Source of the DNA: Bimuria novae-zelandiae CBS 107.79
Lineage: Eukaryota; Ascomycota; Dothideomycetes; Pleosporales; Didymosphaeriaceae
Assembly: GCA_010015655.1 (NCBI GenBank)
Contig: ML976679.1
Coordinates: 660,346 to 724,345, forward strand
Reading direction: 5' to 3'
DNA length: 64,000 bases
Under the pieces are notes generated by a model that worked only from the letters and a program-made list of their open reading frames with translations, was not told where the DNA came from and ran no database searches. A program made the translations under genes and the position numbers. Shown here one piece after another: positions 36,821-47,218 of the stretch (positions within the stretch are counted from its first letter, which is position 1; every line of letters begins with the position of its first letter).

Positions 36821-39289
36821 CTAATGCTCGCAGAAATTGTACGTATGCGAGTACCAATCTCCCTCGCTCTGATCCACGAACGCAGTCCTCGCCTCCATGA
36901 GCTTGAGACGGTGCTCCTTCACCTCCTCTACGCTCAACAGTCCAGTGTCATGTGAACTTGTGAAGTATCCCCAAACCATCTCCATAAGCTCAGCTGGCAG
37001 CTTTCCTCCCTGGTGTCTAGATCGGTCTTCGTCTTTTGGTTCTTCGCTACGAGATGCCCTGGGCACAAACTCTTCAAGGTCGGCGGCGGGTTGCTCCGTA
37101 GATTGTTTGGAGGGATCATTTGTGCCTCGAAGGACCGAATCGAACCACCAGTCTTGCTGTTGGGGCGGCACATTCGCCGTGGATATGATTCGCTGGTAAA
37201 GATCGACAAGCCAGAGAGCGATGAAGCGGCGATGGCCCGGTCTGGTCTTGTCGACAAGAGAGAATGGGGAGACGCGATGTTGACTGACAGCAGACTTGTC
37301 AACAATCAAGCCAATCAAGCCGTTCTAACCAAATTTAGTAACATCTTAACCTATGCGAGCTAGTGAATTACCATATTAGGTTAGACCGGCTTGATTGGCT
37401 TGATTGTTGACAAGTCTGACTGACAGGTGTTAGCCAGTAGCTCTCATGCTCGTGGTGAGACATACAAGACATTCGGAAACGCCAGCAAGCGGCCTTGACG
37501 CGTTTCCACGCTTCCGTAGTTCTGTAAGCAGGGATCGTCATCTGCCAGACCCGTGCCCCATATCTGCTCTAGCCAGCCAAAGGCACCTTGTTCGATGCTG
37601 ATATCTTCTCGTAGTTCTTCAGATGTCCGCATGCGAAAAGAGAGGGTGCTGGTTGTGATATTCTCGCTATCGAGGTAGTATAGCGCAGTAGCGCAGATGC
37701 GTTCGTTCATCTGACCCTCAACCTGCCGCATGGTAAGTTCTCGTTCGTGTTAGGAGCAATATTAAGGTAACATACATGCTAACCGCCAGCTGGGAAATCA
37801 GGCTTCTCTGGCGTAAGCTCAATGGAAGCCATCTTGACGATGACCTGTAGACCAGTTTCACGAAATTTTTCGAAGAGTCGCGTGCCCTTCGGTGGCGCGT
37901 AGTTGACGTCTTCGAATGTGGATTCTGGAATGCGCGCTTTCCTCAGCAGCCGCCACTTCTTATCCTCTTCGGTATCATCGTGGCAAAGCCGGTATACGAA
38001 TCGTTCATCGTAGTCATCCCAATTGACATCGATGTGAGAAAGCTCTTTTGGATCGGAAGGGATCCAATTCTCTGATATGTGGTCGCTTTTGAACACTATC
38101 AGTGGAGAATTAAGTTGATTATGCAAAAAACTCACTCGGGGTCTTCTGGATATCCAAAGCGGGAAGACACCCTCCCCGGAACCTCATCCTCTGAGTCCCA
38201 AGGACTAGACTTGAGACACTGGTCCCAAGCATGGAGTGCAACCTCTATCAGGCTCTCAACGATGCGATAGATACCGGTATACTTCTGGGGATGTAGATTA
38301 TTGATGTAGCTAGTGAGTTTGACTGTACCGTCGGCGTTGAAAGCGACGTTCGCCGGAAGCCATTGATACGTATCGTTCCAGTAGTCTTTCTCGGTTTTGC
38401 CGTCAACACCGCTATAACCATACCCGGGTCTCATCCATTGTCATTCACCATACGTATCCTTCTGGATAATGTCGTCCCTTCAGGACCATTTGCGGATGGC
38501 ATCATCTGTACCTACTAGTTCTTCTTCGAAGATCTTACTGCGCCCGTAGATCAAGGGATACATAGACGGATGCACCAAGTCCATGACCATGCCGTTCAAC
38601 TTAGGGTGCCCATCCAGGGCAATAGACTGATCAATGAAGAGCCCGTTGAATGCATCATAAACATTCTGATGGAGTTCCGGAGAAACAAGGCTGTCAGACT
38701 TTACAATAGTTGCATCCGCATCCAGGATAGGAATGAGGCCGGTCTTTTCGTAGTATTGCGCTTTGCTTCGGAGTTCCTTGATGATCTGTAATACGTTATT
38801 ATTGGCTGACTATCACTTCGCAGTCCTCGGATGGTAAGTACAACACTTGATCATATGCCTGGATGTGAGAGCAACTTACGCAGTCGAAGTATTATCATCC
38901 ATAATGCCTTCTAACTCACACCTCAATCGTGGACGTTCGAATTCCACTTCCTCCTCCCCGTCGAGGCGTAGGCCGTCCCAAGTATCTTCTTCAGTGGCGA
39001 TTTTCCAAAATTCAACATCCGGGACAGCTTTGGCCTCTTCCCGCCACTTAGCCACAATCTCTTCATCCCAGACTTTCATGTTCCAATCTTTCTTGTCTGT
39101 AAGACGGTCCATGATATGCATCATTGCAAGCTCCCGAACAGGCAACAACACGGAGTGACAATCATCGCATTCGTCTTGGATGCCGTTGGGATAGCGGACG
39201 TCGTACTGCTCGAGCTCGCATCGCAAGGGCAGACCTAGACCGGGATACGGAGGTCCGGTGTGCGGGTCGGGCATCAGTATTTCTTTCAT
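36821..39289 (-). pseudogene. DUF4246-family gene with three in-frame stops and a MITE at a splice site
   Basis: Exons 39289-38920, 38805-38136, 38085-37776, 37722-37466 and 37283-36821 join in frame and would give 689 codons. Family landmarks in order are YPGLGLPLRCE, YYEKTGLIPILDADATIVKS, LVHPSMYPLIYGRS, YQWLPANVAF with TSYINNLHPQKY, FRETGLQVIVKMASIELTPE, VEGQMNERICATALYYLDSE, RLLAFPNV and HRVSPFSLVD with ISTANVPPQQQDWW. Three stops break this otherwise well-preserved frame: TGA at 38480-38482, TGA at 38441-38443 and TAG at 37779-37781, the last where the family has Trp before HVEGQ. The last intron carries the MITE at 37291-37418. DUF4246 has no established function that I know of. The chosen ATG follows a TATA-like site. 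Confidence 0.85.
37291..37418. mobile_element. hAT-type MITE (128 bp), copy 2, on an intron acceptor
   Basis: It has 40-bp inverted repeats starting CAGACTTGTCAACAATCAAG with one mismatch, and an exact 8-bp duplication ACTGACAG at 37283-37290 and 37419-37426. On the gene's strand this duplication reads CTGTCAGT and contains the CAG 3' splice site of the last DUF4246 intron, so the acceptor is now present on both sides of the MITE. Confidence 0.94.
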
Positions 39290-39720
39290 ACGTCTCGCAA
39301 TGACTGCGTTTACTTGACGGGTGGTATTGGCGACTGACTGTTCGGGTGCACCTGTTGTGGGAATCAGATGCCAAGGAACTTGCACGTCTCTACGAGCAGC
39401 TCGAGCTATATAAGGTGACACAGGAGAAGGATGAGCAAGTGCATGTGTATCTATTGCTATCAGCAGAGGTCTGCTAGCTAGGCCTGCCGGAGCGCTATAG
39501 GGGCCGCCGCCATTGCCAGGAGAGGCTCCTGCCACATAAGACGTACGCCGGTAAGCACTTTGAAAGCTTCAATCCTCCAAGAGTGGTCGCTGCCTGGTTT
39601 GCCCAGAATAAAAAAATTAGGCAATAATTGAAGAGGTTGGAGTGCGAAGAACATCGCCGCAATGGAATCAGGCGAAAATAACTCGCACGGGAGATGCAAG
39701 GCAGACGCCCCAAAGCAGAC
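39290..39720. other. Upstream region of the DUF4246 gene
   Basis: No independent gene is supported. Minus-strand frames here use non-ATG starts. The pogo element at 39723 bounds it, so the gene's upstream region is limited to about 430 bp. Confidence 0.45.
39407..39413 (-). promoter_or_regulatory. TATA-like box of the DUF4246 gene
   Basis: On the minus strand CTTATATAG lies about 120 bp upstream of the ATG at 39289, a plausible core promoter position for a fungal gene. It rests on sequence match and position only. Confidence 0.4.
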
Positions 39721-42141
39721 TACTGTGTCCGTGCGCGTGATGCGCGGGGAACACCAAAACACCCTACTTTCAACACGCGACAACTCCATCAATATGGATC
39801 CAATTCAAGCTGCGATTAATGATATTAAATCACTAAAGCTAGGCGAAACTTTCTCCTATTCAAAAACTGCGGCTAAATATGGTGTTGTACGGTCTACATT
39901 AATCCGAAGGCATCGAGGGATAACGCGCCCTACACAAGTCAAGAACTCCAGCCAGCAAAAGCTCACCCCACAACAAGAGCAGGAGCTTGTACAATATATC
40001 AAAAGACTTACAGAGAGACACACACCTCCTACTAGAGAGATGATACGGAACTTTGCCTCTGCAATAGCGAAAGAGCCAGTCAGCGAGAGCTGGGTTACGC
40101 GCTTCATCAGCCGACACAGCATTCATCTTATCTCACAATAGACCGTCGGGATGGACAGCAATCGCCACAAAGCTAATTCAGTGGATAAATATCGCTACTA
40201 CTTCAACATCTTACACAGCAAGATGGATCAATATCACATAGATCCTCGTCATATCTACAATATGGATAAGAAAGGCTGCCTGATCGGTATCGTCGGTAGA
40301 TCAAAGAGGATATTCAGCAGACGAATGTGGGAGAAGAGGGAGGTTAGGGCATCACTCCAGGATGGCAATCGTGCGTGGATCACGATCCTGGCATGTATCT
40401 GCGCTGATGGATCAGCTCTGCCACCAAGCCTCATCTATGAGGCTGCCAACAAGGGCATCCAATCAAGTTGGGTAGAAGATATTAAGGCAGGATATCATGA
40501 AGTCTTTATCACCTCATCACCCTCTGGCTGGACGAACAACGATATCGGGCTTGCCTGGCTTGAGCAGGTGTTTGATCGCTGTACAAAAGAGAAGACTCGA
40601 CGATTATATCGACTTTTAATTGTGGACGGCCACGGATCTCATGTTACAATAGACTTTATTAACTACTATAATTAGAATAGGATCCTGCTTGCTATCCTGC
40701 CTCCTTATTTAACTTATACGCTTTAGCCCCTTAACGTTGCAATGTTTAAGCCTCTATTAATAGCCTACTTAGCAGAGCTATCACGATACCTTAATAGAAG
40801 CTAGGGCCTAGCTTCTATTACCAAAGGCGACTTCTTCCCCTTATTCTAGAATGCGTGGAAGGCCTCCTTTAAGGAATCAACTATCCTTAGCTCTTTTAGA
40901 GCAACGGGTATATCACCACCTAATCCTCCACACCGAACATCAACTTTTCCAGGTCATCAAAAGGTCGATATCCATCGATTTTTCGTTAAAACACGACTTA
41001 AATGCCTTCGTAAATCTGTTTTCCAGCGTCCTCTTTTAGCTGCAGGCGTTGTGGCAGGCGCGCTGCCCTATTTTGTCTTTTAGCTCCCTAGTGAGCTAAA
41101 ATCTTTTCAAAATGGCCCGTGCGCCACTCAGATTTTCACGTTTAGTTAAAGGCCACAACTATAGCTAAGATAAGGAGACAGTCGTGACACTCCTTGCTCT
41201 TGTAAGATATAGGCACCTGCTAGGCCTAAATACAAAGGCTCTCTATGCGAAGAGCCATGGCACGATTTAATAGAGCACTAGCTCTTAACACCTACAACGA
41301 CGAGAGCTGCCCGTAGCTCTCTAAAGACTAACTGTTAGCGTCCTTAACCTAACATAATACGCAAATAAGGCAGCCAGCCTGGCCTTATATTATACGACTC
41401 TTGGGGATAAAGAAGAAGGACAGGCCTGGCTCTGCCTTCCTACTACACCTATCTCCTTCGACATAGGCATCGCTAAGCCTGGTACAAAGGCTCTCCTCGC
41501 GCAGAGCCACGGCTCCGATTCGACAGAGCACTGGCTCTTTACACCTATTTACTCTTTCCTTTTCTTTCTTCTCACAGCACTAAACTGCCTCTGAACACAC
41601 ACAAGGGATCTACCCTAAAGTACATACACTGCTTAGTCTCCCCAACGGGAAGGGGAGCTATAGCTTAACATAGTAGCAATACCCGCGCAGGTAAGAAATG
41701 CTTTCTAAGGTAGTGCGTTAGTACTATAATTCTATAGCTTAGCACGTTGTATATGCCCTTCGGGAGGCGAGATGGTGGACTTAATCCCCATCAACTAGAC
41801 GAAAAATGAATACCAACCAACCAACCAACCACCTAATCCTCACCGAACATCAACTTTTCCAGGTCACCGAAAGGTCGATATCCATTGATTTTTCGTCAAA
41901 ACACGACTTAAATGCCTTCGTAAATCTGTTTTCCAGCGTCCTCTTTTAGCTACAGGCGTTGTGGCAGGCGCGCTGCCCTATTTTCTCTTTTAGCTCCTTA
42001 TCGGTGCTCTCTGAAATACCGTCCCGCCCCACTTCGGGCAGCCGAAGTGGACCCAGCTTCCCGGAAAATATTTTCTATCACCCAATTTGTTAGTAAAACA
42101 ATAATTACAGCGAATATTCACCCTGTATTAATACTTATATT

Positions 42142-43845
42142 ATGCCGCCGCGTAGTTAACGTAAGCGTACAGCTACCTAGCCATTTAACAGGGGTTAAAA
42201 TCCTTCAAAACGTGCGCGCCGGGCGCCTGCAGTAGCTGCTAAAGGTGCTAAGTCACGGAGAAAAGTATCTAAGAAGGCTCCTCCTCTGGCGGAAGGCAAC
42301 GCTGTATCTAATCTAGTTAGCCTTAATTAGGATATTAAGCCTCCGTCTGCGCAGCTATTGCTAGCAATTGTATTATCTAGTGATCTACCTAGTGACCTGC
42401 CTAGTGACCCGCCCAGCGGATGTATATCTAATCTAATTAGCAACCCTACGCAGGGAGAAACTTAGGAAGATGAGCCAAAATCAGCTACTAGGGTATCCGA
42501 AGCAGAGTCGCCGTATATTACTTGCCGCTGGCAGGCCTTTGTAGGTCCTAAAAAGGAGCTCTATAAGCCAAGATTCGATACAGAGTTTATCCCGGAGCAC
42601 TACTACGCCGGTTAGCTTTAGATATAGGTAGATAAGGTTGCTTAAGACTTAGCTATAGAGATAACTCTACTATAAAAAGTAATAATTAAAGACGTTTCTA
42701 GCTACGCGTATAGGTAAAAGACTTTAAAAAGGTAAAAGCTATAGTAATCGCTTAAGCGTAGAGACGCTGCTAGCTTTATCTATATTATAAAGTACGCGCA
42801 GCACCTAAGGGAGTCCTTAATTAATATAATATATCTTAACTTTAACGCGACGCTTGCTACTAAGTCTATAGAGGTAATTAGTCCTATAGGCTAACAACGT
42901 AGCAGAGGCTTGTCTAGCTCCCAGGGCCAGGTTCGACTTACTGCAACATAAAGGCAGCTACAAGAGCTGCCAGAGATTCTTGCTAGCCATGCTGTCGCTG
43001 AGGGACCTTCAATAGCTATCCGCGATAAGTGGAGGTGCCAGGATACCCACTATGGCAACTACCCGTACGTCTGCTGGGTCCAGCGTACGCCTGGCCAGCC
43101 TGATCGATTTGAGAACCATTTCCCAGTGAGCAGTAATATTGTGGCCATGTGGGCGCGCAACATCAGCCTCGAGAGGTGCAGCGTCGACGTGCCAGACGAT
43201 ACTGTACGCCTTGCTCTGCGTACAGCGAGGGACCTGAAGGCGAAAGAGAAGGCAAAGGAGAAGGCGCAACAGGGCTCGGCGTCTGCGTCTGTGTTTACAG
43301 CGGATAGCTTTATGAGCGCGATTGCTGCCAGCGCGCTGTCTGTTAGTCAGTTAGCACAAAGTCAGCTACTTGCACGGCAGGCACCTATACCTGCAGCGCC
43401 CGCTGTCAGCTCTGCGAGTGCTCCGAGCGTGCCAGCGCCAGCGTGGAAAGATCTAACATGGAGAGATCTGACGTACGAGAACAACATGGAGCTCTTATAT
43501 CAGACTCGGCACTTCTTTAACTGGTAGATAGATTAGGCAATGGCTGCAGAGGTGCTAGAGATTAGGACGGTATTTAGAAGGGTTATTAAGGCCGGGCGGA
43601 TTGATCTGAACATGCTGATAGATAGATCTAATACAGGCATGCTATACGAGATTTAGAGAGATGATTTTGAGCTGCTAATCGCACTGCTTCTGCGACTCCG
43701 TAAAATGGCATTTCGGTGGCAACTCCAGTATCCTGGACTTTCAGAGAGTGATCGAGAGGCATGTAGGGAGCTACAGCGGCAAGATAATGAGCAGAAACAG
43801 CAGCTGAGAGCTACTCAGGCAGAGGGCGGAGAGACGATCGTATAG
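42142..43845 (+). pseudogene. Passenger ORF of the mariner element, function unknown
   Basis: A single frame of 568 codons runs from ATG 42142 to TAG 43843-43845 without net indel, though RIP-type TAG/TAA codons break its first two-thirds. The N-terminus is strongly basic (KRARRAPAVAAKGAKSRRKV), like a nuclear signal. The best-preserved part (about residues 290-462) reads KWRCQDTHYGNYPYVCWVQR, RFENHFPVSSNIVAMWARNI, a Lys/Glu helix KAKEKAKEKAQQ, and an Ala/Ser-rich stretch, then DLTWRDLTYENNMELLY. The C-terminus is Gln-rich and probably coiled coil. I do not recognise the family. It converges on the transposase, leaving about 400 bp between the stop codons. Confidence 0.6.
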
Positions 43846-44241
43846 AGGTGATCGTGTAGAGGTGATCGAGCAGAGGGCGTAGAGGTGTTATCTTCGACGC
43901 GTAGGGCACGGGCCATATCCTATAGATATCGCCCGATATGATTACCTTGTTCGTATAATCAAACACCAACTTTCTCGCCTTGTCTGCTCACCGTACGCCT
44001 CACCCTCTACAACTCTACCACCACGCTAGCTACACTAAAATAAATAATAGTAATCAATTTAGCAGCCTTAAATTACCCTTACACTACTATAAGATTACTA
44101 TATTTATATTATAGCAGGTGCTAGATTTCTAATCTCTAAAACTAACTCTAATAGAATATATCCAACTATGTACTACTAACGATAGTATAAAACCACTCCA
44201 GCGAATACCAAATATATACTATTAACTATAGTATAATACCT

Positions 44242-45231
44242 CTATAGCGCCTACCTATAGTACCTAAAAAAGTTACCTGTAGAGCTTCTATAGCATACAC
44301 TTAATATAGCTTCCTTTAAAAAATACTTAAATTTATTATACGCCTTAGCGCCCCGGTAATACTGCTAGATCTAGGTCTTTAACGCCTTAAAGGTCTGCTC
44401 GATTAGATTTATATTAGGTGAGTAAGGAGGTAGAAACTCTATAATTACGCCTACCTCTGCGCATATATTAGCTAGCCTTACTAATTGATAGATAGACGCG
44501 TTATTGAGGACTATTACTAAGCGTTTTCCTAGCCAAGGACTACAGTGTGGGAGTACTTAATTAGCAATAAAGTCCTCTATTAGCTCCGCAGTAATCGCTC
44601 CCTGAAAAATTATATAGGCGAGGTATCTATTAACGTCTATAGCTAGTAGTAAGCTCTACCTCTCTAAGCGCTTAGCTAAGTAGCTAACGTGGCAGGCTGT
44701 ATTAACTTTACTCTAACTATACTTTTAATCTCTTGTACGCTCGTTGTAAGCGCTCTTATTAAGGTAGATAATTTAATTAGGTTAATAGATTTGCTAGCAA
44801 CGCGCTTAAAAGGCTTAATAAAGATCTTTATAACGCTCCTTAGCTACCTTTAAGGCTGCCTTTCTACTCTATTGCATAGCTTTAAGCTCTCTATCTAGAG
44901 TCGTAAGGGATACCTTAACGTTATACTTATCGTATAAAAAGTCCTGCATCTTATTTATATAAGATATTAGCTTGCTACGCAGCATCTTAAGTAGCGCGTC
45001 TCTATAGTATTACTTAAGTAGAGGTGGCCTGCTACAACGTACGTATCTTAGCCTAATTAGCTTACTAAAGGCTTTTAGGTTAAGCCTGTATTTGCGTACT
45101 GTTTTTAGGTCAACGCTAAGCTCTCTGTAGATAGCTTTATTATTTTTCCTATTATTAACGCGATCTATAATAGCCTAGATAAGTAATTACTATAGGCGGT
45201 GCCTAGTAGGTCTCCCTAGATCCTGCGGCAT
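44242..45231 (-). pseudogene. Tc1/mariner (DDE_3) transposase, RIP-inactivated
   Basis: The frame from ATG 45231 (MPQDLGRPTRHRL) to about 44242 is 330 codons, with many stops. Readable parts are an HTH region (NKAIYRELSVDLKTVRKYRL), then LLLAIDVNRYLAYIIFQGAI, RLVIVLNNASIYQLVRLANI and FLPPYSPNINLIEQTFKALK. In active relatives these carry Asp, Asp and Glu (VLDNAS, PPYSPDLNPIE); here the second Asp is Asn, a G-to-A change. It belonged to the element 42001-45370. Confidence 0.8.
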
Positions 45232-47046
45232 TATTTACCTAGGGTGAATATTCCGTGTAATCATTTTATCGCTCACAAAACAGGTGTACGAAAGTGTTGG
45301 TGAGGAACCGATTACTAAGTGCTGACAGAAAAATCCGCCAAAGTGGGGCGGGACGGTATTTCGGAAACGATAATAGTAAGCTAAAATCTTTTTAAAATGG
45401 CCCGTGCGCCGCTCAGATTTTCACGTTTAGTCGAAGGCCACAACTATAGCTAAGATAAGGAGATAGTCGTAACACTCCTTGCTCTTACAAGATATAGGCA
45501 CCTACTAGGCCTAAATATAAAGGCTCTCCATGCAAAGAGCTATGGCACGATTTAACAGAGCACTAGCTCTTAACACCTATAATAATAAGAGCTGCCTGCA
45601 GCTCTCTAAAGACTAACTGTCAGCGTCCCTAACCTGACACAACACGCAAATAAGGTAGCCAGCCTAGCCTTATATTATACGACTCTTGGGGATAAAGAAG
45701 AAGGACAGGCCTAGCTCTGCCTTCCTACTACACCTATCTCCTTCGACACAGGCATCGCCAAGCCTGGTACAAAGGCTCTCCTCGCGCAGAGCCACGGCTC
45801 CAATTCAACAGAGCACTAGCTCTCCACACCTATTCACTCTTTCCTTTTCTTTCTTCTCACAGCACTAAACTACCTCTAAACACACACAAAGAATTCACCC
45901 TAATGTACATACACTGCTTAGTCTCCCTAACGGGAAGGGGAGCTATAGCTTAAAATAGTAGCAATACCCGCGCAGGCAAGAAATGCTTTCTAAGGTAGTA
46001 TGTTAGTACTATAATTTTATAGCTTAGCACGTCGTATATGCCCTTCGGGAGGCAAGATGGTGGACTTAATCCCCATTAACTAGACGAAAAATGAATACCA
46101 ACCAACTAACCAACCAACCACCTGATCCTAATCCTATCCTTAATAGGTTCACCCACAATCAAGAATTAGGCGATAGCTCTTTATCAGGGCTTAGCGATAA
46201 TAACTAGAGAAAGATAGATAGGCTCGTACGCTCTGTAGTCAAGGATTAGAGTAGTTAAGATATAAAAAAGCTTCGTTAATCGCTCCACCACCTATCTGTC
46301 CAAAATAAGCTACTCAAGCATGAGATAGATGGGGTTAGGCAGGCACTATCTATTAAGAAGAAGCGCAAAAAGAAAGGCAAGACTCTTAATCTCTAATAGC
46401 GTTAAGAGTATTATGGCGGATTAGTCTTATAGTTACTAGTAAAGGTGAGGGAGGCACGCGTACGTTAATCTATTAAGGAGTAAGAGGATAAGTAGCAGCA
46501 GCTTTAAAAAGCAGAGACAGTAGAGCTAAAGAAGGCAGCTAAGCTATATAAGGAGAAAATGCAGCAGGAAAAGCGTGCTGCGCAAGAGGCAGCTAAGAAG
46601 GAGAAGGAGAAGGAGAGGGCTAAGAAGGTAGCTTAGCGCGCTGGCCAGAAGTCTGCCCGCGATGCAGAAAAAGCTCTACAATTATCCCAAAAGGGTAAAA
46701 GAAAGGCCTCTCAGCCATCTCTACAGAGCAGAAAGCGTCAGAAACGTGTGGTTGATGCTGCAGATGTTGGGGAGGCCTCAAAGGGCGCATCCGCTGCCTT
46801 AACCAAATCTACACGCAGCGGCCGCAACATCAAGCTTCTAGATAGATTTAAATAGTGCAAATAAATCGCAGCTACCAACTTACTATCCGACCAGAAAATC
46901 TCGTGATAATATTGATCGTGGGTGGTTCTATAGCCTCGTTTTCAATAAAGCGATTATGGTGTTCCCCGCGCATCACGCGCACGGACACAGTAGCGCCGAC
47001 GGAATGCACGTACTCGCCCCACACGCCAACCGGAGGTTGGCCCTGC

Positions 47047-47117
47047 GCAGCCCAACGTAACTTCGCAGCCCAACGTAACTTCGCAGCCCAACGTAACTTC
47101 GCAGCCCAACGTAACTT
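47047..47117. repeat. Four 18-bp iterons in the left end of the Fot1-type element
   Basis: GCAGCCCAACGTAACTTC is repeated four times in direct tandem. The right end has only two copies (about 50972-51006, inverted). Subterminal iterons are the usual place for transposase binding. Confidence 0.85.
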
Positions 47118-47218
47118 TGTATAAAGAATTAAAATTAATCTAGTCTTTTGACAGCGTAGACTTCAATTATATAGGCTAATATACAGTGGAGTTGGTGTAG
47201 CAAGTAGGGCAGGATCTA

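Larger units (their letters stand above)
42001..45370. mobile_element. Tc1/mariner element with a passenger ORF
   Basis: It is flanked by TA (41999-42000 and 45371-45372), with inverted repeats that match well over GAAATACCGTCCCGCCCCAC and less well at the outermost 15 bp. It is 3370 bp, about twice the usual size, because it carries a convergent second frame (42142-43845) beside the minus-strand transposase (44242-45231). It sits in unit 2 of the tandem repeats. Confidence 0.85.
40928..46117. repeat. Two tandem 0.9-kb non-coding units sharing a 12-bp junction
   Basis: Unit 1 is 40928-41828 (901 bp). Unit 2 starts at 41841, is interrupted at 42001-45370 by a mariner element, and ends at 46117 (about 905 bp net). 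Each begins CACCGAACATCAACTTTTCC and ends in a CCAA-type tail (ACCAACCAACCAA). The three junctions carry the same 12-mer CCACCTRATCCT (40916-40927, 41829-41840, 46118-46129), which is also the target sequence in the pogo gene. I see no ORF. A simple tail plus a 12-bp target repeat fits a non-autonomous non-LTR element (SINE-like) present as a tandem dimer, but no tRNA-like head is evident. Confidence 0.75.
39794..46855 (+). pseudogene. pogo transposase split by tandem repeat units
   Basis: The 5' part starts at ATG 39794 (MDPIQAAINDIKSLKLGETF) with a psq-type helix-turn-helix, then a CENP-B-type HTH (ELVQYIKRLTERHTPPTREM) and the DDE_1 domain (HIYNMDKKGCLIG, LLIVDGHGSHVTIDF). TAG codons at 40139 and 40673, both in the same frame, break it. 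At 40916 the frame meets the tandem 0.9-kb units; it resumes at 46118 (PPDPNPILNRFTHNQELGDS) and ends at TAG 46853-46855 after a basic tail (STRSGRNIKLLDRFK). The order is that of a full pogo/Tigger transposase of about 600 residues. It is inactive. Confidence 0.85.
39723..46990 (+). mobile_element. pogo-type DNA transposon carrying nested insertions
   Basis: It is flanked by TA (39721-39722 and 46991-46992), with perfect inverted repeats of about 34 bp starting CTGTGTCCGTGCGCGTGATG. Subtracting the insertion at 40928-46129 leaves about 2.07 kb, the usual size of a pogo/Fot1 element. The first 950 bp have normal composition, but from about 40675 the sequence is RIP-biased. Confidence 0.9.

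Noticed and set aside
38806..38919. Donor GTAAGT at about 38876 as the first DUF4246 splice site
   Set aside because: Its phase does not join exon 2; the upstream GTGAGT at 38919 keeps the frame and gives the family sequence.
39290..39535. Longer N-terminus for the DUF4246 protein
   Set aside because: The upstream frame has only a GTG start and lies across the TATA-like site; ATG 39289 keeps all exon phases.
47047..47117. Regular 18-bp direct repeats resembling a CRISPR array
   Set aside because: The repeats are contiguous without spacers and are part of a transposon inverted repeat in a eukaryotic genome.
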